This document shows, piece by piece, positions 7,655-16,400 of a stretch of DNA of 64,000 nucleotides. The stretch comes from Actinomycetota bacterium (GTDB taxonomy: Bacteria; Actinomycetota; Coriobacteriia; Anaerosomatales; PHET01), in the NCBI GenBank assembly GCA_029265315.1, contig JAJUJM010000005.1:1-64000 (forward strand), written 5' to 3'. The notes beneath the pieces were generated by a model. It made no database searches. It saw only the letters and a program-made list of their open reading frames with translations, and was not told the origin of the DNA. Position numbers and translations under genes: made by a program. Positions within the stretch are counted from its first letter, which is position 1. Each line of letters begins with the position of its first letter.

Positions 7655-10057
7655 TCACTCGTACGCGATCGCGTCGCGGATCGACACCATGCTCGCCCGC
7701 CACGCCGGAAGCAGGCTGGCAACGGCCGATATCGCCACCACCATGGCCAGCCACACCCCGACCCCCCACCACGAGAACTCGTAGGAGAGCGGCAGGTTCA
7801 TCGCCGTCCCCAACGCGCTCACGAGCCACACCGACAACGGCCAGGAGAGCAACGCCCCCAGACCCCATGCCATGAGACCCACGACCACGCCTTCCGTGAT
7901 GTAGATGCCGAAGATCGAAGCGTGACTGGCCCCGATCGAACGCATGACGCCGATCTCTCGCGTGGATTCGAGCACGTTTATCGTCATCGTCCCGGTGAGC
8001 CCTATCACACCCACAGCGGCGAGGATCACCGCCATGATCACGAGGAACGTGACGAGGATCCCGAGCTGGTTGGCGATGGTCTCCTTCTGCGCCTCCTGGG
8101 TCTGGCTGCCGGAGATTCCCAACCCGGCCGAGTCCAAGCGCCGCTCCATCTCTCTGGCCATGCGGACCTGGACATCGGGGCCACTGGCCGGGCCACTCAC
8201 GAGCAGACGGGTGGCGTACCCTCTCGCTCCGACCGCCTCCTGAAGAGCATCGCGGTCGATGAACAGCACCGAACCCATCAGCTGTCCGGTCGCCACCCCG
8301 ACGATGCGCCAGCGCTTCTCCACACCGCGCACGGTGACGTACATGATGTCTCCCACACCCAGGTGCGGTTCATCTTTGAGGACGTCGGTGTTCACCACGA
8401 CCTCGTCCGGGGCGTCTGGCGCAAGCCAACGGCCGGCCACGATGACAGGGGTGATGAACCGGGTGTCCACGGGCACGCCCAGTGCGAACACCTCCTGGTT
8501 CTCGGACCCGTCCGGCCGTTCTACGGAGACCTGGGACTCGAACCATGTCTCAGCGTCCGTGACCCCCGCTACCCTTCGCGCCTCACGCTCGAGGTCTGAG
8601 GACAGCTGCGGCCGGGCCATGAACGCCTGGGCGTCGTAGCGCCACCATGCCGCCATGTCCTCGACGGTCCTCATGATCGAGGCGCGGACGGTGACCACGC
8701 CCATCACGACCGCCGATGCGAGCACCAGTGTGGTGAGCGTCAGCGCGAGGCGGCCCTTGCGCACGAAGGTGTTGCGTAGCGACAGCGCCACCGGGCGCGG
8801 CAGTCCCCGGACGAGTCCCAACGCCCGGTCGATGAGTCCGGCGCCGAACCGCGTGGACGTGCCTGTCGGGTCGAGGGCACGCACGACCGGCAGCGTGGTG
8901 CCACGATGCACGGGAAAGCCCGCCGCGACGATCGGGACGATGAGTCCCACGACCAGGACGAGGCCGATGACCCACGCCGGCGGGACGTCGCTCGTCAGAC
9001 GGAAGTTCAAGATGCCCGAGGCGTAATCGGCGAACCATGCGCCGGTCATGAGACCCACCGGAAGCCCCACCATGACCGCGAGCGCCCCATAGCAGGCGAC
9101 CAAGGCGAGGTACATCCACGCGATCTGCAGGTGGCGTCCCCCGACCGCTTTCATGATGCCGACCTGCCGCACCTGTTGAGCCATGATCGCCTGCACGGTC
9201 GTCACCACGAGGAACGCGGACAGCGCGAGCGCCATGACCCCCAGCGCGAGCAACAGGAGCGAGACCGCCTTGAAGATGTCGCCCAGGAAGTGGCTCCCGG
9301 GCTCGGGCACCTCGAGTCGCAGGGTCTTGACGCCAGCGGCGGCTAAGTCTGTGTCACGGATGTCCGCGGCTATCCTGCTCGCCGCCGAGCGCGAGATCGT
9401 CGGGCCCAGGACCACGGACAGATGGTTCAGGTTCGCAGGCTCGTCCAGCAACGGAAGTGTGTCCATCGAGACGAAACCGGTGATCGCCCCTTGGAACTGC
9501 GCCGGCACGATGTTGATGTCGTGCGCGAACCCCTCGACCCTGAGCCTGGCACGCGTGCCTGACGCGGACTCGACGGTGATGGTGTCCCCCACCTTGATCG
9601 TGTCGACCTGCAAGGCGCTCTTCTCGAGGATGACGCCGCCCGGGCGCGGCGGCCACGCCGCATACTCCTCACGAACGAGCTTCTGCACCCCGCCGCGACC
9701 GAACTCGGGCAGCGCCCACAGACGCAAGGTCTCCCATCCTTCGGTCGAAGCGGTCTCGTCCACATCGCGCGTCGTGTAGCGCACGGTCACGCGACGCCTG
9801 CCTTCGGCAGCCTGCACGTCCTCGCGTTCGGTCACGCGTTCCACGAGGCGCGTGTCGAACGCGGTCGTGTCGAACTGGGCCGACGGCGGGACGCTCGCCT
9901 CGAAGTCGACGTCGAACTCCCTCAAGAGGATCTCTCGCCCGCCCATGACCACGGCGATGGCGAACACGCCGACCGCGATCGACAGCACCACGAGCGCGGT
10001 CCGTATGCGATGGCTCGTGAGGTCCCTGCGGACCTTCGCCCAGCGAGGCGAAGACAT
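7655..10057 (-). CDS. ABC transporter permease, FtsX/MacB type, duplicated
   Basis: An 800-residue integral membrane protein with two FtsX-like halves. It has an N-terminal membrane segment near 20-40, a large extracytoplasmic domain (MacB-PCD like) to about 250, a block of transmembrane helices at 260-400, and a second helix near 440-460. A second extracytoplasmic domain follows, then a final helix block from about 670 including VNVLESTREIGVMRSIGA, the typical FtsX cytoplasmic motif. Such permeases act in lipoprotein release, antimicrobial-peptide or macrolide efflux, or mechanotransmission; the substrate is not evident. The gene lies 8 bp after its ATPase gene and is clearly its partner. 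Confidence 0.9.
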   Translation of the reverse strand: MSSPRWAKVRRDLTSHRIRTALVVLSIAVGVFAIAVVMGGREILLREFDVDFEASVPPSAQFDTTAFDTRLVERVTEREDVQAAEGRRRVTVRYTTRDVDETASTEGWETLRLWALPEFGRGGVQKLVREEYAAWPPRPGGVILEKSALQVDTIKVGDTITVESASGTRARLRVEGFAHDINIVPAQFQGAITGFVSMDTLPLLDEPANLNHLSVVLGPTISRSAASRIAADIRDTDLAAAGVKTLRLEVPEPGSHFLGDIFKAVSLLLLALGVMALALSAFLVVTTVQAIMAQQVRQVGIMKAVGGRHLQIAWMYLALVACYGALAVMVGLPVGLMTGAWFADYASGILNFRLTSDVPPAWVIGLVLVVGLIVPIVAAGFPVHRGTTLPVVRALDPTGTSTRFGAGLIDRALGLVRGLPRPVALSLRNTFVRKGRLALTLTTLVLASAVVMGVVTVRASIMRTVEDMAAWWRYDAQAFMARPQLSSDLEREARRVAGVTDAETWFESQVSVERPDGSENQEVFALGVPVDTRFITPVIVAGRWLAPDAPDEVVVNTDVLKDEPHLGVGDIMYVTVRGVEKRWRIVGVATGQLMGSVLFIDRDALQEAVGARGYATRLLVSGPASGPDVQVRMAREMERRLDSAGLGISGSQTQEAQKETIANQLGILVTFLVIMAVILAAVGVIGLTGTMTINVLESTREIGVMRSIGASHASIFGIYITEGVVVGLMAWGLGALLSWPLSVWLVSALGTAMNLPLSYEFSWWGVGVWLAMVVAISAVASLLPAWRASMVSIRDAIAYE

Positions 10058-10065
10058 CTTGGCGC

Positions 10066-10875
10066 CTACGTTCCGCTCACGGGTGACACCGGAGCACCCG
10101 CGGTGAGGGTTGGTTCGCCGCTGCGTCCCACGTCCGCCCGTGCTGCTTCCTCAGCGAGCTCCTCCTCGAGCCAGCGGCGACGGTCCTCCACGATCTCGCC
10201 GTCTGCCACGTGCAGCGCACGGGTGACCCGGCTGGCCAAGTCGTTGTCGTGGGTCACCATGACGATGGTCTTGCCACGGGCCACCAACTGCTCGAACAGC
10301 GAGAAGACGGCGTCGGCCGTCTTGGAGTCGAGGTTGCCGGTCGGTTCGTCCGCGGCGATGATCGGCGGATCGTTGGAGAGTGCGCGCGCCACCGCGACAC
10401 GCTGCTGCTGGCCGCCCGACAGGGTCGAGGGCAGCTTGTGGGCCTGGTCGGCCATGTCGATCTGCTCGAGCAACTCCATGGCGACCTTGCGACGCTCGTC
10501 CGGGCGATACACGTTGCAGAAGTCCATAGGGAGCATGATGTTCTCGATGACGGTCAGGGTGGGCAGCAACTGGAAGAACTGGAACACCACTCCCACCGTC
10601 TTGCCGCGCCAGACAGCCAGTGCGTTCTCGCCCAGATCGTGCACGGGCGTGTCCTCGACGAAGATCGAGCCGGAGGTGGGATGGTCGATGCCGGTGATCA
10701 TGTTGATGAGCGTGGTCTTGCCCGAGCCCGACTTGCCGATGAGCCCGACGAACTCCCCGCGTCCCACTTCGAGGTTCACGCCCTTGAGCGCGGTGAACGG
10801 GACTCCGCCGGTGTGGTAGGTCTTGACCACGTCGACAAGACGGATGAGAGGTGAGTCCACGGTGACTCCAGGCAC
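10066..10875 (-). CDS. ABC transporter ATP-binding protein (MacB/LolD type)
   Basis: A 269-residue ATPase. Walker A is GKSGSGKTT near residue 48, the Q-loop is [12 protein letters not shown], the signature is [15 protein letters not shown] near 153, Walker B is [13 protein letters not shown] and the switch His is in [10 protein letters not shown]. The DEPTGNLDS form is typical of the LolD/MacB/FtsE family, matching the FtsX-like permease encoded immediately downstream. A C-terminal tail of about 40 residues extends past the usual domain. The start is GTG 10875, with AAGGAG spaced six bases. The pair forms a two-gene operon. Confidence 0.93.
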   Translation of the reverse strand: MPGVTVDSPLIRLVDVVKTYHTGGVPFTALKGVNLEVGRGEFVGLIGKSGSGKTTLINMITGIDHPTSGSIFVEDTPVHDLGENALAVWRGKTVGVVFQFFQLLPTLTVIENIMLPMDFCNVYRPDERRKVAMELLEQIDMADQAHKLPSTLSGGQQQRVAVARALSNDPPIIAADEPTGNLDSKTADAVFSLFEQLVARGKTIVMVTHDNDLASRVTRALHVADGEIVEDRRRWLEEELAEEAARADVGRSGEPTLTAGAPVSPVSGT

Positions 10876-10952
10876 GGATGCTCCTTCTTCGGACCTCGTC
10901 GAGTGGGAGGCGCTCGCAAAGAGAATCTACCCCCGCCGGACACTCGAAGCCG

Positions 10953-12062
10953 TCATCGCCCTTTGCGTTTGGGCTCGGTCTGGTAGAAGCGTCTGGCCGC
11001 TCTGCTGATGGCCTTGTTCGCCTTCTCGCGTTCCCGCCAGGCCTTCTCGTCCTGCTTGCGTGACAGCGCCGCGAGCTCGGCGTTCAGTCGTCGGTAGCTG
11101 TCCAGGCGGCGCTTGGGCAGCTCACCTTCGACCACAGCCGCCACGACCGCACACCCCGGCTCACTCTCGTGTGAGCAGTCCCTGAAGCGGCACCTCTCCG
11201 CGAGCGCTTCGATGTCCGGAAACGCTGCGGCGATGCCCTCAGACGCCTCCCACAGCCCTATCGCGCGCATCCCCGGCGTGTCGATCACGACCCCGCCTCC
11301 GGGCAACGCGATGAGCTCACGGGCGACGGTGGTGTGTCGGCCCTTGTCGTCGCCGGCACGTACGTCACCCGTGGCGAGCACCTCCCGACCTACCAGACGG
11401 TTGAGGAGCGTGGACTTGCCCACGCCGGAAGCGCCGAGCAAGGCCGCGGTGACTCCGGAAGGGACGTGCGCGCGGACCGCGTCGATGCCTTCACCGGTGA
11501 CAGCGCTCTCGACGACGACGTCGACCCCGAAAGCGACCTGCTCGGCGAGTTCCCGCTGCTCATCGACCGCATCGGACAGGTCCGCCTTCGTGAGCACCAC
11601 GACCGGCCGCGCGCCCGATTCCCACGCCAAGACGAGCTCACGCTCCAAGCGCGAGACGTTGATCCCGCTGCCCGAGAGCGACTGCACGACGAAGACGACG
11701 TCGACGTTGGCGATGACGACCTGCTCTCCGGTCTGATCGCCCGGGTCCTTTCGGACGAACGCGCCGTGGCGAGGGAGGATCGCCTCGATGATCGGCATGG
11801 CGTGACCCTCGGGCCGTACCAGCGCAACCCAGTCGCCCACCACCACCCGGCTGTCGGCCTCGTTCGCAGCTTTGAGCAGGTGGGCCGCGGGCTCGGCCCG
11901 CTCGACGCCCCTCTCGCCTGCGACCAGCGGCAATCCGCGGTCGACGCGCACGACACGCGCGGGCTCACACCCATGCTCACACAGCGTGTCGAACAGTGCC
12001 CGTTCGCGATCGGTGTACCCGAGCGCGACGAGATCGGCAGGGGGTGTATACGCGTCCGTCAT
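10953..12062 (-). CDS. rsgA: ribosome small-subunit-dependent GTPase A
   Basis: A 369-residue circularly permuted GTPase that assists late 30S maturation. Motif order is permuted as in RsgA/YjeQ: G4 (TKADLSD) comes before G1 (GASGVGKSTLLN), then G3 (DTPGM). A C-terminal zinc-knuckle region (CRFRDCSHESEPGC) follows. An OB-like N-terminal domain precedes these. ATG 12062 is chosen because the 32 codons upstream fall in a tandem repeat and have no family similarity. The RBS is weak. It is a cytoplasmic protein and apparently a single-gene unit. Confidence 0.92.
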   Translation of the reverse strand: MTDAYTPPADLVALGYTDRERALFDTLCEHGCEPARVVRVDRGLPLVAGERGVERAEPAAHLLKAANEADSRVVVGDWVALVRPEGHAMPIIEAILPRHGAFVRKDPGDQTGEQVVIANVDVVFVVQSLSGSGINVSRLERELVLAWESGARPVVVLTKADLSDAVDEQRELAEQVAFGVDVVVESAVTGEGIDAVRAHVPSGVTAALLGASGVGKSTLLNRLVGREVLATGDVRAGDDKGRHTTVARELIALPGGGVVIDTPGMRAIGLWEASEGIAAAFPDIEALAERCRFRDCSHESEPGCAVVAAVVEGELPKRRLDSYRRLNAELAALSRKQDEKAWREREKANKAISRAARRFYQTEPKRKGR

Positions 12063-12098
12063 CCGGGACAGGATACCGTGTGCGGGAAAGCGGCTGGC

Positions 12099-12164
12099 GA
12101 AACGGCTCGCCCATGTCCCCGAAACGGCTCTCCCATGTCCCCGAAACGGCTCCCCCATGTCCCC
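12099..12164. repeat. three tandem copies of a 22-bp unit
   Basis: Three adjacent 22-bp copies, each beginning GAAACGGCTC and ending CCATGTCCCC, differ only at the eleventh base (g, t, c). They occupy 12099-12120, 12121-12142 and 12143-12164, between rsgA and metW. The GGGGACA/CCGTTTC composition recalls intergenic REP-like repeats seen in several bacteria; no transposase is present in the window. Confidence 0.9.
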
Positions 12165-12208
12165 TGTGAGGCCGCCGGGCAGGAAGGTCCGCGCACAAGA
12201 GGCGGCCG

Positions 12209-12829
12209 TCAGGCCGGGCGCACCACCGCCACCGCCGTGTCAGCGAGCAGGTTGGGCCACAGACGCACCCGCCGGACCTCGGCACGGTGCCAGCCCTCCG
12301 TGATCAGCGCGATCTCCTGCTCGATCTCCCCGCCGCTCGCCTTCACGAAGTCGCGGAAGTCGGCGATGGTCGTGTGGTGGATGTTCGGCGTGTCGTACCA
12401 CGTGAACGGGATGGAGCGGGACACCGGCATACGGCCCCGCAACGCAAGGTATCCGCGCACCTTCCAGTGGCCGAAGTTGGGGAAGGACACCACGCAACGC
12501 CTGCCGACTCGGAGCATCTCGCGCAACACGAACGCCGGCCTGCGAACGACTTGAAGCGTCTGCGACAGAACGACCACGTCGAAGCTGCCATCGGGAAACG
12601 CATCCAGCCCGTCGTCGAGGTCGGCTTCGACCACCGACAGCCCCTGAGCGAGTGCGGCGGCGATGTCGGCATGGTCCAGCTCGATCCCACGCACCGTACA
12701 GCCGCGAGCGTCTCTCAAGTGCGCGATGAGCGAGCCATCTCCGCAGCCCAGGTCGAGCACGCGACTCCCCTCGGGGACGATCTCGGCGATGAGGCGCAGG
12801 TCAGACCGCAGGGAATCGACCGGGCTCAT
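12209..12829 (-). CDS. metW: methionine biosynthesis protein MetW
   Basis: A 206-residue class I SAM-dependent methyltransferase fold. Motif I is VLDLGCGDGSLI near residue 27, VVLSQTLQVV corresponds to motif IV, and the MetW-specific SFPNFGHWKVR and PFTWYDTPNIHHTT follow. MetW partners with the homoserine acyltransferase MetX in methionine biosynthesis. The gene overlaps metX by 4 bp (ATGA) and is the last gene of a metY-metX-metW operon. Length is as expected. Identification is strong. Confidence 0.93.
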   Translation of the reverse strand: MSPVDSLRSDLRLIAEIVPEGSRVLDLGCGDGSLIAHLRDARGCTVRGIELDHADIAAALAQGLSVVEADLDDGLDAFPDGSFDVVVLSQTLQVVRRPAFVLREMLRVGRRCVVSFPNFGHWKVRGYLALRGRMPVSRSIPFTWYDTPNIHHTTIADFRDFVKASGGEIEQEIALITEGWHRAEVRRVRLWPNLLADTAVAVVRPA

Positions 12830-14115
12830 TCAAGCTCACCGCCTTTCGTGGGCCGAGCGCCCGCTCGCCCGGCCACACGCGCCTGCGCGAGGAACGGCTC
12901 GATGAACGCGTGCTGCGCGGCGGGCTCCAGCAGGAACGCGTCGTGGCCGTACGGAGAACGTATCTCCGCGAAGCTGACTTCAGCCCCCGCCGCTGACAGC
13001 GCAGCGACGATCTCTTTCGACTGGTACGTGGGGAACAGCCAGTCGCTCGAGAACGAGATGACGAGGAAGCGCACCGGGCTTCCCCTGAACACATCGGCGA
13101 GCGATCCTGCGTCCCCGCACAGGTCGAAGTAGTCCATCGCCTTGGTCATGTACAGGTACGTGTTCGCGTCGAAGCGTTCCGTGAAGCGTTTTCCCTGGTA
13201 GGCCAGGTAGCTCTCGACCTCGAACTCGGTCACGAACCGGAATGCGAACTCGTCGCGACCCCGCAACCTCCGGCCGAACTTCTCGTGCATGGACTCGTCG
13301 GAGAGGTACGTGATGTGCCCGATCATCCGCGCCACGGCTAGCCCGTGGCGGGGCGTCGCGCCCGTCTCGTAGTATCGACCCCCGGCGAACGCCGGGTCTC
13401 CGAGGATCGCCGCACGCCCGACCTCGTTGAACGCGATGGCCTGGGCTCCCAACCTCCACGTGGTCGCGATGGCGATGCACGCACCGACACGCTCCGGGTA
13501 GCGCTTTGCCCACGCGAGCGCCTGCATGCCACCCATGGAACCGCCCGCCACGGCCAGAAGGCGCTCTATACCCAGCTCATCGAGGAGCCGCGCTTGGACA
13601 TCGACCATGTCTTCGATGGTGACGACCGGGAAATCGAGCCCAAAAGGCTCCCCGGACGCCGGGTTGATCGAGGACGGCCCCGTGGTCCCGGAACACCCGC
13701 CGAGCACGTTGGCGCACACTATGAAGTAGCGCTCGGTATCGAACGTCTTGCCGGGGCCCACCATCGGGTCCCACCATCCCGGGCGCACCGCACTTGACGG
13801 GGCGGCGTCGGGATCGCCCGTCGCCGGCGCCGGCGGCGACCACCGCGGCCCGTCCTCGGGGGACCAGCCCGCCGCCCTCGCGTCGCTCTCGCGCCACCCG
13901 GCCACGTGCGCGTCACCTGACAGCGCATGGCACAGCAACACCACGTTGTCCCGCTCAGGCGACATCGTCCCAAGCGTCTCGTACTCGACCACGACTTGCG
14001 AAAGCACCTCGCCCGAGGCGAGCGCCACGTCTTCGAACGTGAGCGTGTGCGCGCCTATGACGCCGACACTGCCGACCACGTCCCAAGGCGTCTCGCGGTC
14101 CCCTGTGGCGCTCAC
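12826..14115 (-). CDS. metX: homoserine O-acetyltransferase
   Basis: A 429-residue alpha/beta-hydrolase-fold enzyme that acylates homoserine, the committed step of methionine synthesis. It shows the nucleophile elbow GGSMGGMQAL near residue 160, the oxyanion/cap motifs VVLLCHALSGDAH and NVLGGCSGTTGP, and a C-terminal GHDAFLLE with the catalytic His. An insert of about 25 residues after HVAGW (residues about 80-110, Ala/Pro rich) lengthens it. It overlaps metY upstream and metW downstream by 4 bp each. Acetyl versus succinyl specificity cannot be settled by eye, but the MetX type is usually acetyl. Confidence 0.93.
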   Translation of the reverse strand: MSATGDRETPWDVVGSVGVIGAHTLTFEDVALASGEVLSQVVVEYETLGTMSPERDNVVLLCHALSGDAHVAGWRESDARAAGWSPEDGPRWSPPAPATGDPDAAPSSAVRPGWWDPMVGPGKTFDTERYFIVCANVLGGCSGTTGPSSINPASGEPFGLDFPVVTIEDMVDVQARLLDELGIERLLAVAGGSMGGMQALAWAKRYPERVGACIAIATTWRLGAQAIAFNEVGRAAILGDPAFAGGRYYETGATPRHGLAVARMIGHITYLSDESMHEKFGRRLRGRDEFAFRFVTEFEVESYLAYQGKRFTERFDANTYLYMTKAMDYFDLCGDAGSLADVFRGSPVRFLVISFSSDWLFPTYQSKEIVAALSAAGAEVSFAEIRSPYGHDAFLLEPAAQHAFIEPFLAQARVAGRAGARPTKGGELE

Positions 14116-15407
14116 GCTTTCTCCAGCGCTTCCTCGAGGTCCTCGAGAATGTCCTCGATGTCCTCGATCCCAATGGACAGACGTACGAAATCCTCACCGA
14201 TCCCGGCCCGCAGCAGCTCCTCGGCGGAGAGCTGGGAATGTGTCGTGGACGCCGGGTGGATGATGAGAGACTTGGCGTCACCGACGTTGGCGAGGTGGCT
14301 GAACAGCCGTACCGAATCGATCAGGCGCCTTCCCGCCTCAAGACCACCTTTGACGCCGAACACGACCACTCCGCCATAACCGTTCTCCAGGTAACGGTCC
14401 GCATTGGCTTTCGTGGGATGGGTGTCGAGCCCCGGATAGGCGACCCAAGCGACCTTCGGGTGCTGCTCCAGGTAGTGAGCGACCGCCAAGGCGTTGTCGC
14501 AGTGGCGCTGCATCCTGAGCGAGAGCGTCTCGACACCAAGCAGGAACTGCTGAGCGTTGAAGGGTGACAACGACGGCCCGATGTCGCGCAGGAGGTTGAC
14601 GCGGGCCCGGATCGCGAACGCGACGTTGCCCAAGCCGGGGAAGTCGCCGAACGTCTCCCAGAACCTGAGGCCGTGGTAGCTCTCGTCAGGCTCGGTGAAG
14701 TAGCCGTGCCGCCCGCCCCCCCAGTCGAACGTGCCCCCGTCGACGAGCACACCACCGATGCTCGTGCCGTGCCCGCCGAGCCACTTCGTGAGGGACTCGA
14801 CCACGACCGCCGCGCCGTGCTCGACAGGACGGCACAGGTACGGCGTGGCGAACGTGTTGTCCACGAACAGCGGGATGTTCAAGTCGCGCCCCAACTGCGC
14901 GATTCCCGTGATATCGGGTACGTCCAGGCGAGGGTTGCCGATGGTCTCGACGAACCATGCCTTCGTCGTCGGATCACTCGCCGTCGCGAAACCGTCGGTG
15001 TCGACCGTCTCGACGAATCGCACGTCGATACCAAGGCGCCGGAACGTGTGCAGGAAGATGTTCCACGTGCCGCCGTAAAGCGACGTCGATGCGACGATCG
15101 AGTCCCCCGCTCCGGCCACGTTGAGCAGGCCTAAGACCTCGGCGGCGTGTCCACTGGCCACCGCGAGCGCCGCCGTGCCTCCGTGCAGGGCCGCGATGCG
15201 CTGCTCGAGCACATCGTTGGTGGGGTTCATGATCCGAGAGTAGATGTTACCGAACTCACTGAGGCCGAACAGCGCCGCGGCGTGCTCCGTGTCCCTGAAG
15301 TTGTAGGCGACGGTCTGGTAGATCGGGACCGCCCTGGAACCGGTCGTGGGGTCTGGAACGGCGCCGCCGTGGACAGCGAGCGTATCGAACCGATGGGAGG
15401 AGCTCAT
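14112..15407 (-). CDS. metY: O-acetylhomoserine sulfhydrylase (aminocarboxypropyltransferase)
   Basis: A 431-residue Cys/Met-metabolism PLP enzyme that makes homocysteine from O-acetylhomoserine and sulfide. The PLP lysine is in VVESLTKWLGGHGTSIGG near residue 210; the N-terminal TLAVHGG and YNFRDTEHAAALF are family hallmarks. It is the first gene of the metYXW operon, overlapping metX by 4 bp. The ATG at 15407 is preceded only by a modest AAAGG, so translation may depend on upstream context. A 226-base leader containing a Met-rich peptide ORF and alternative hairpins precedes it. Confidence 0.95.
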   Translation of the reverse strand: MSSSHRFDTLAVHGGAVPDPTTGSRAVPIYQTVAYNFRDTEHAAALFGLSEFGNIYSRIMNPTNDVLEQRIAALHGGTAALAVASGHAAEVLGLLNVAGAGDSIVASTSLYGGTWNIFLHTFRRLGIDVRFVETVDTDGFATASDPTTKAWFVETIGNPRLDVPDITGIAQLGRDLNIPLFVDNTFATPYLCRPVEHGAAVVVESLTKWLGGHGTSIGGVLVDGGTFDWGGGRHGYFTEPDESYHGLRFWETFGDFPGLGNVAFAIRARVNLLRDIGPSLSPFNAQQFLLGVETLSLRMQRHCDNALAVAHYLEQHPKVAWVAYPGLDTHPTKANADRYLENGYGGVVVFGVKGGLEAGRRLIDSVRLFSHLANVGDAKSLIIHPASTTHSQLSAEELLRAGIGEDFVRLSIGIEDIEDILEDLEEALEKA

Positions 15408-15448
15408 GGTCTTCGCCTTTCACGCGTCACGTGTGAGGAGGATGATTC

Positions 15449-15525
15449 CCGACTGCACCTATCATCTGCAGCCGGCCGTAAGCCGCCCGAGTCCGGCGAA
15501 CGCGCCAGAAGACCCGGGCCGGGTC
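15449..15525 (-). promoter_or_regulatory. alternative hairpins of the putative met leader attenuator
   Basis: Read on the minus strand, GACCCGG (15519-15525) pairs with CCGGGTC (15511-15517) just after the Met-codon run. The same CCGGGTC can instead pair with GACTCGG (15487-15493, one G-U). GCCGG (15493-15497) can pair with CCGGC (15471-15475), which is also part of a 9-bp stem formed by 15467-15475 and 15449-15457 (one G-U, 9-base loop holding the leader stop codon). These pairings are mutually exclusive in a chain, as in ribosome-mediated attenuators. No T-run follows the last stem, so transcriptional versus translational control is open. Confidence 0.6.
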
Positions 15526-15569
15526 ATCATCATGTCCATCATCATCGCGAGCGCGTTGATACGGACCAT
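15462..15569 (-). CDS. Met-rich leader peptide upstream of metYXW
   Basis: A 35-codon ORF starting ATG 15569 and ending TGA 15462-15464. It begins MVRINALAMMMDMMMTR: codons 9-11 and 13-15 are all ATG. GGAG lies 8 bases before the start, with a second GGAGG a little further upstream. It lies about 64 bases after the predicted transcription start and ends 54 bases before metY. A short peptide with a concentrated run of the codon for the pathway's end product is the hallmark of leader peptides that sense charged tRNA. Neither strand of this stretch encodes a recognisable longer protein. Confidence 0.7.
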   Translation of the reverse strand: MVRINALAMMMDMMMTRPGSSGAFAGLGRLTAGCR

Positions 15570-15639
15570 CGCTTCTTCTCCCACCTCCGTTCGCCGAATC
15601 ATGCCCTGTCATGCGCAGGGGCGAGTCTTTGGTGGACGA

Positions 15640-15668
15640 AGTGTACGGAGCGGTCACGCTCAGCGCAA
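15640..15668 (-). promoter_or_regulatory. sigma70-type promoter of the met leader and metYXW
   Basis: A -35 TTGCGC (15663-15668) and -10 TACACT (15640-15645), separated by 17 bp on the minus strand, predict a start near 15633, about 64 bases before the leader-peptide ATG. Confidence 0.55.
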
Positions 15669-15786
15669 GCGCCTGAACCGCACCAGAGCGGTGAGCGTTC
15701 CGCCACCTACTGGGCAGGCGGCATCCGCGCCAAGAGGCAGCGGGTCATACTGACGAACCAATGGAAGTCGAACCGCAGGAGGGCTC

Positions 15787-16362
15787 ATGAAGAAGACCAT
15801 CGGCGCCGTCGAGCGACTGTTCCCCATGCCATGCCCGTTGGTGGTCGGAGGGACGCTCGATCAGGCCGACGCGCTCGCCGTGGCCTGGATCAACATCATG
15901 GCGTCGACCCCGCCCACGGTCGCGATGGGGCTGCGCGAGTCCCGATACACCCTTGAGCTCAGTCGCGCCTCGCAGTCGTTCACCGTGAACGTCCCGACCT
16001 CGTCCATGGCGCCCATCGTCGACTACTTCGGGATGGTGTCGGGTCGCTCCGTGGACAAGTTCGCAGCGACTGGTCTTGGGCTCAGCCCCTCCACGCGAGT
16101 CGCAGCACCCATCATCGATGAGTGCCCCTACAACCTCGAGTGTCGCGTGACCGACGAGGTCGAGATTGGCGCCTACGTCGTCATGTTCGGCGAAGTGGTC
16201 GAGGTACACGCCGAGGAAGACGTCCTCGCCGAGGGTGACCAGGTCGACGCCGGCTCACTCGACCCACTGGTCTACATCGCCGGGTCCCGTGAGTACTGGA
16301 GACTCGGCGAGAAGGTCGCCGATGCGTTCTCGGCATGGAAGGGCGTCGTACCGCCTGAGTGA
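15787..16362 (+). CDS. flavin reductase family protein (FMN-binding split barrel)
   Basis: A 191-residue protein of the flavin-reductase-like/flavoredoxin family. The N-terminal CPLVVGGTLDQADALAVAWINIMASTPPTVAMGL and ELSRASQSFTVNVPT are the FMN-binding split-barrel pattern. Such proteins reduce or carry FMN, and some act as flavoredoxins in anaerobes. The start ATG 15787 has an AGGAGG four bases upstream. It is transcribed divergently from the methionine operon, and a FNR-type promoter lies between its stop and the next gene. The electron partner is not identifiable. Confidence 0.85.
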   Translation: MKKTIGAVERLFPMPCPLVVGGTLDQADALAVAWINIMASTPPTVAMGLRESRYTLELSRASQSFTVNVPTSSMAPIVDYFGMVSGRSVDKFAATGLGLSPSTRVAAPIIDECPYNLECRVTDEVEIGAYVVMFGEVVEVHAEEDVLAEGDQVDAGSLDPLVYIAGSREYWRLGEKVADAFSAWKGVVPPE

Positions 16363-16400
16363 TACTCGCCGCACAATTCTTACTGAAATACTCGGGATTC

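Noticed and set aside
15408-15633. SAM riboswitch or T-box in front of metY
   Set aside because: The conserved cores of SAM-I, SAM-II and T-box leaders are not visible; the leader is better explained by the Met-rich ORF and its hairpins.
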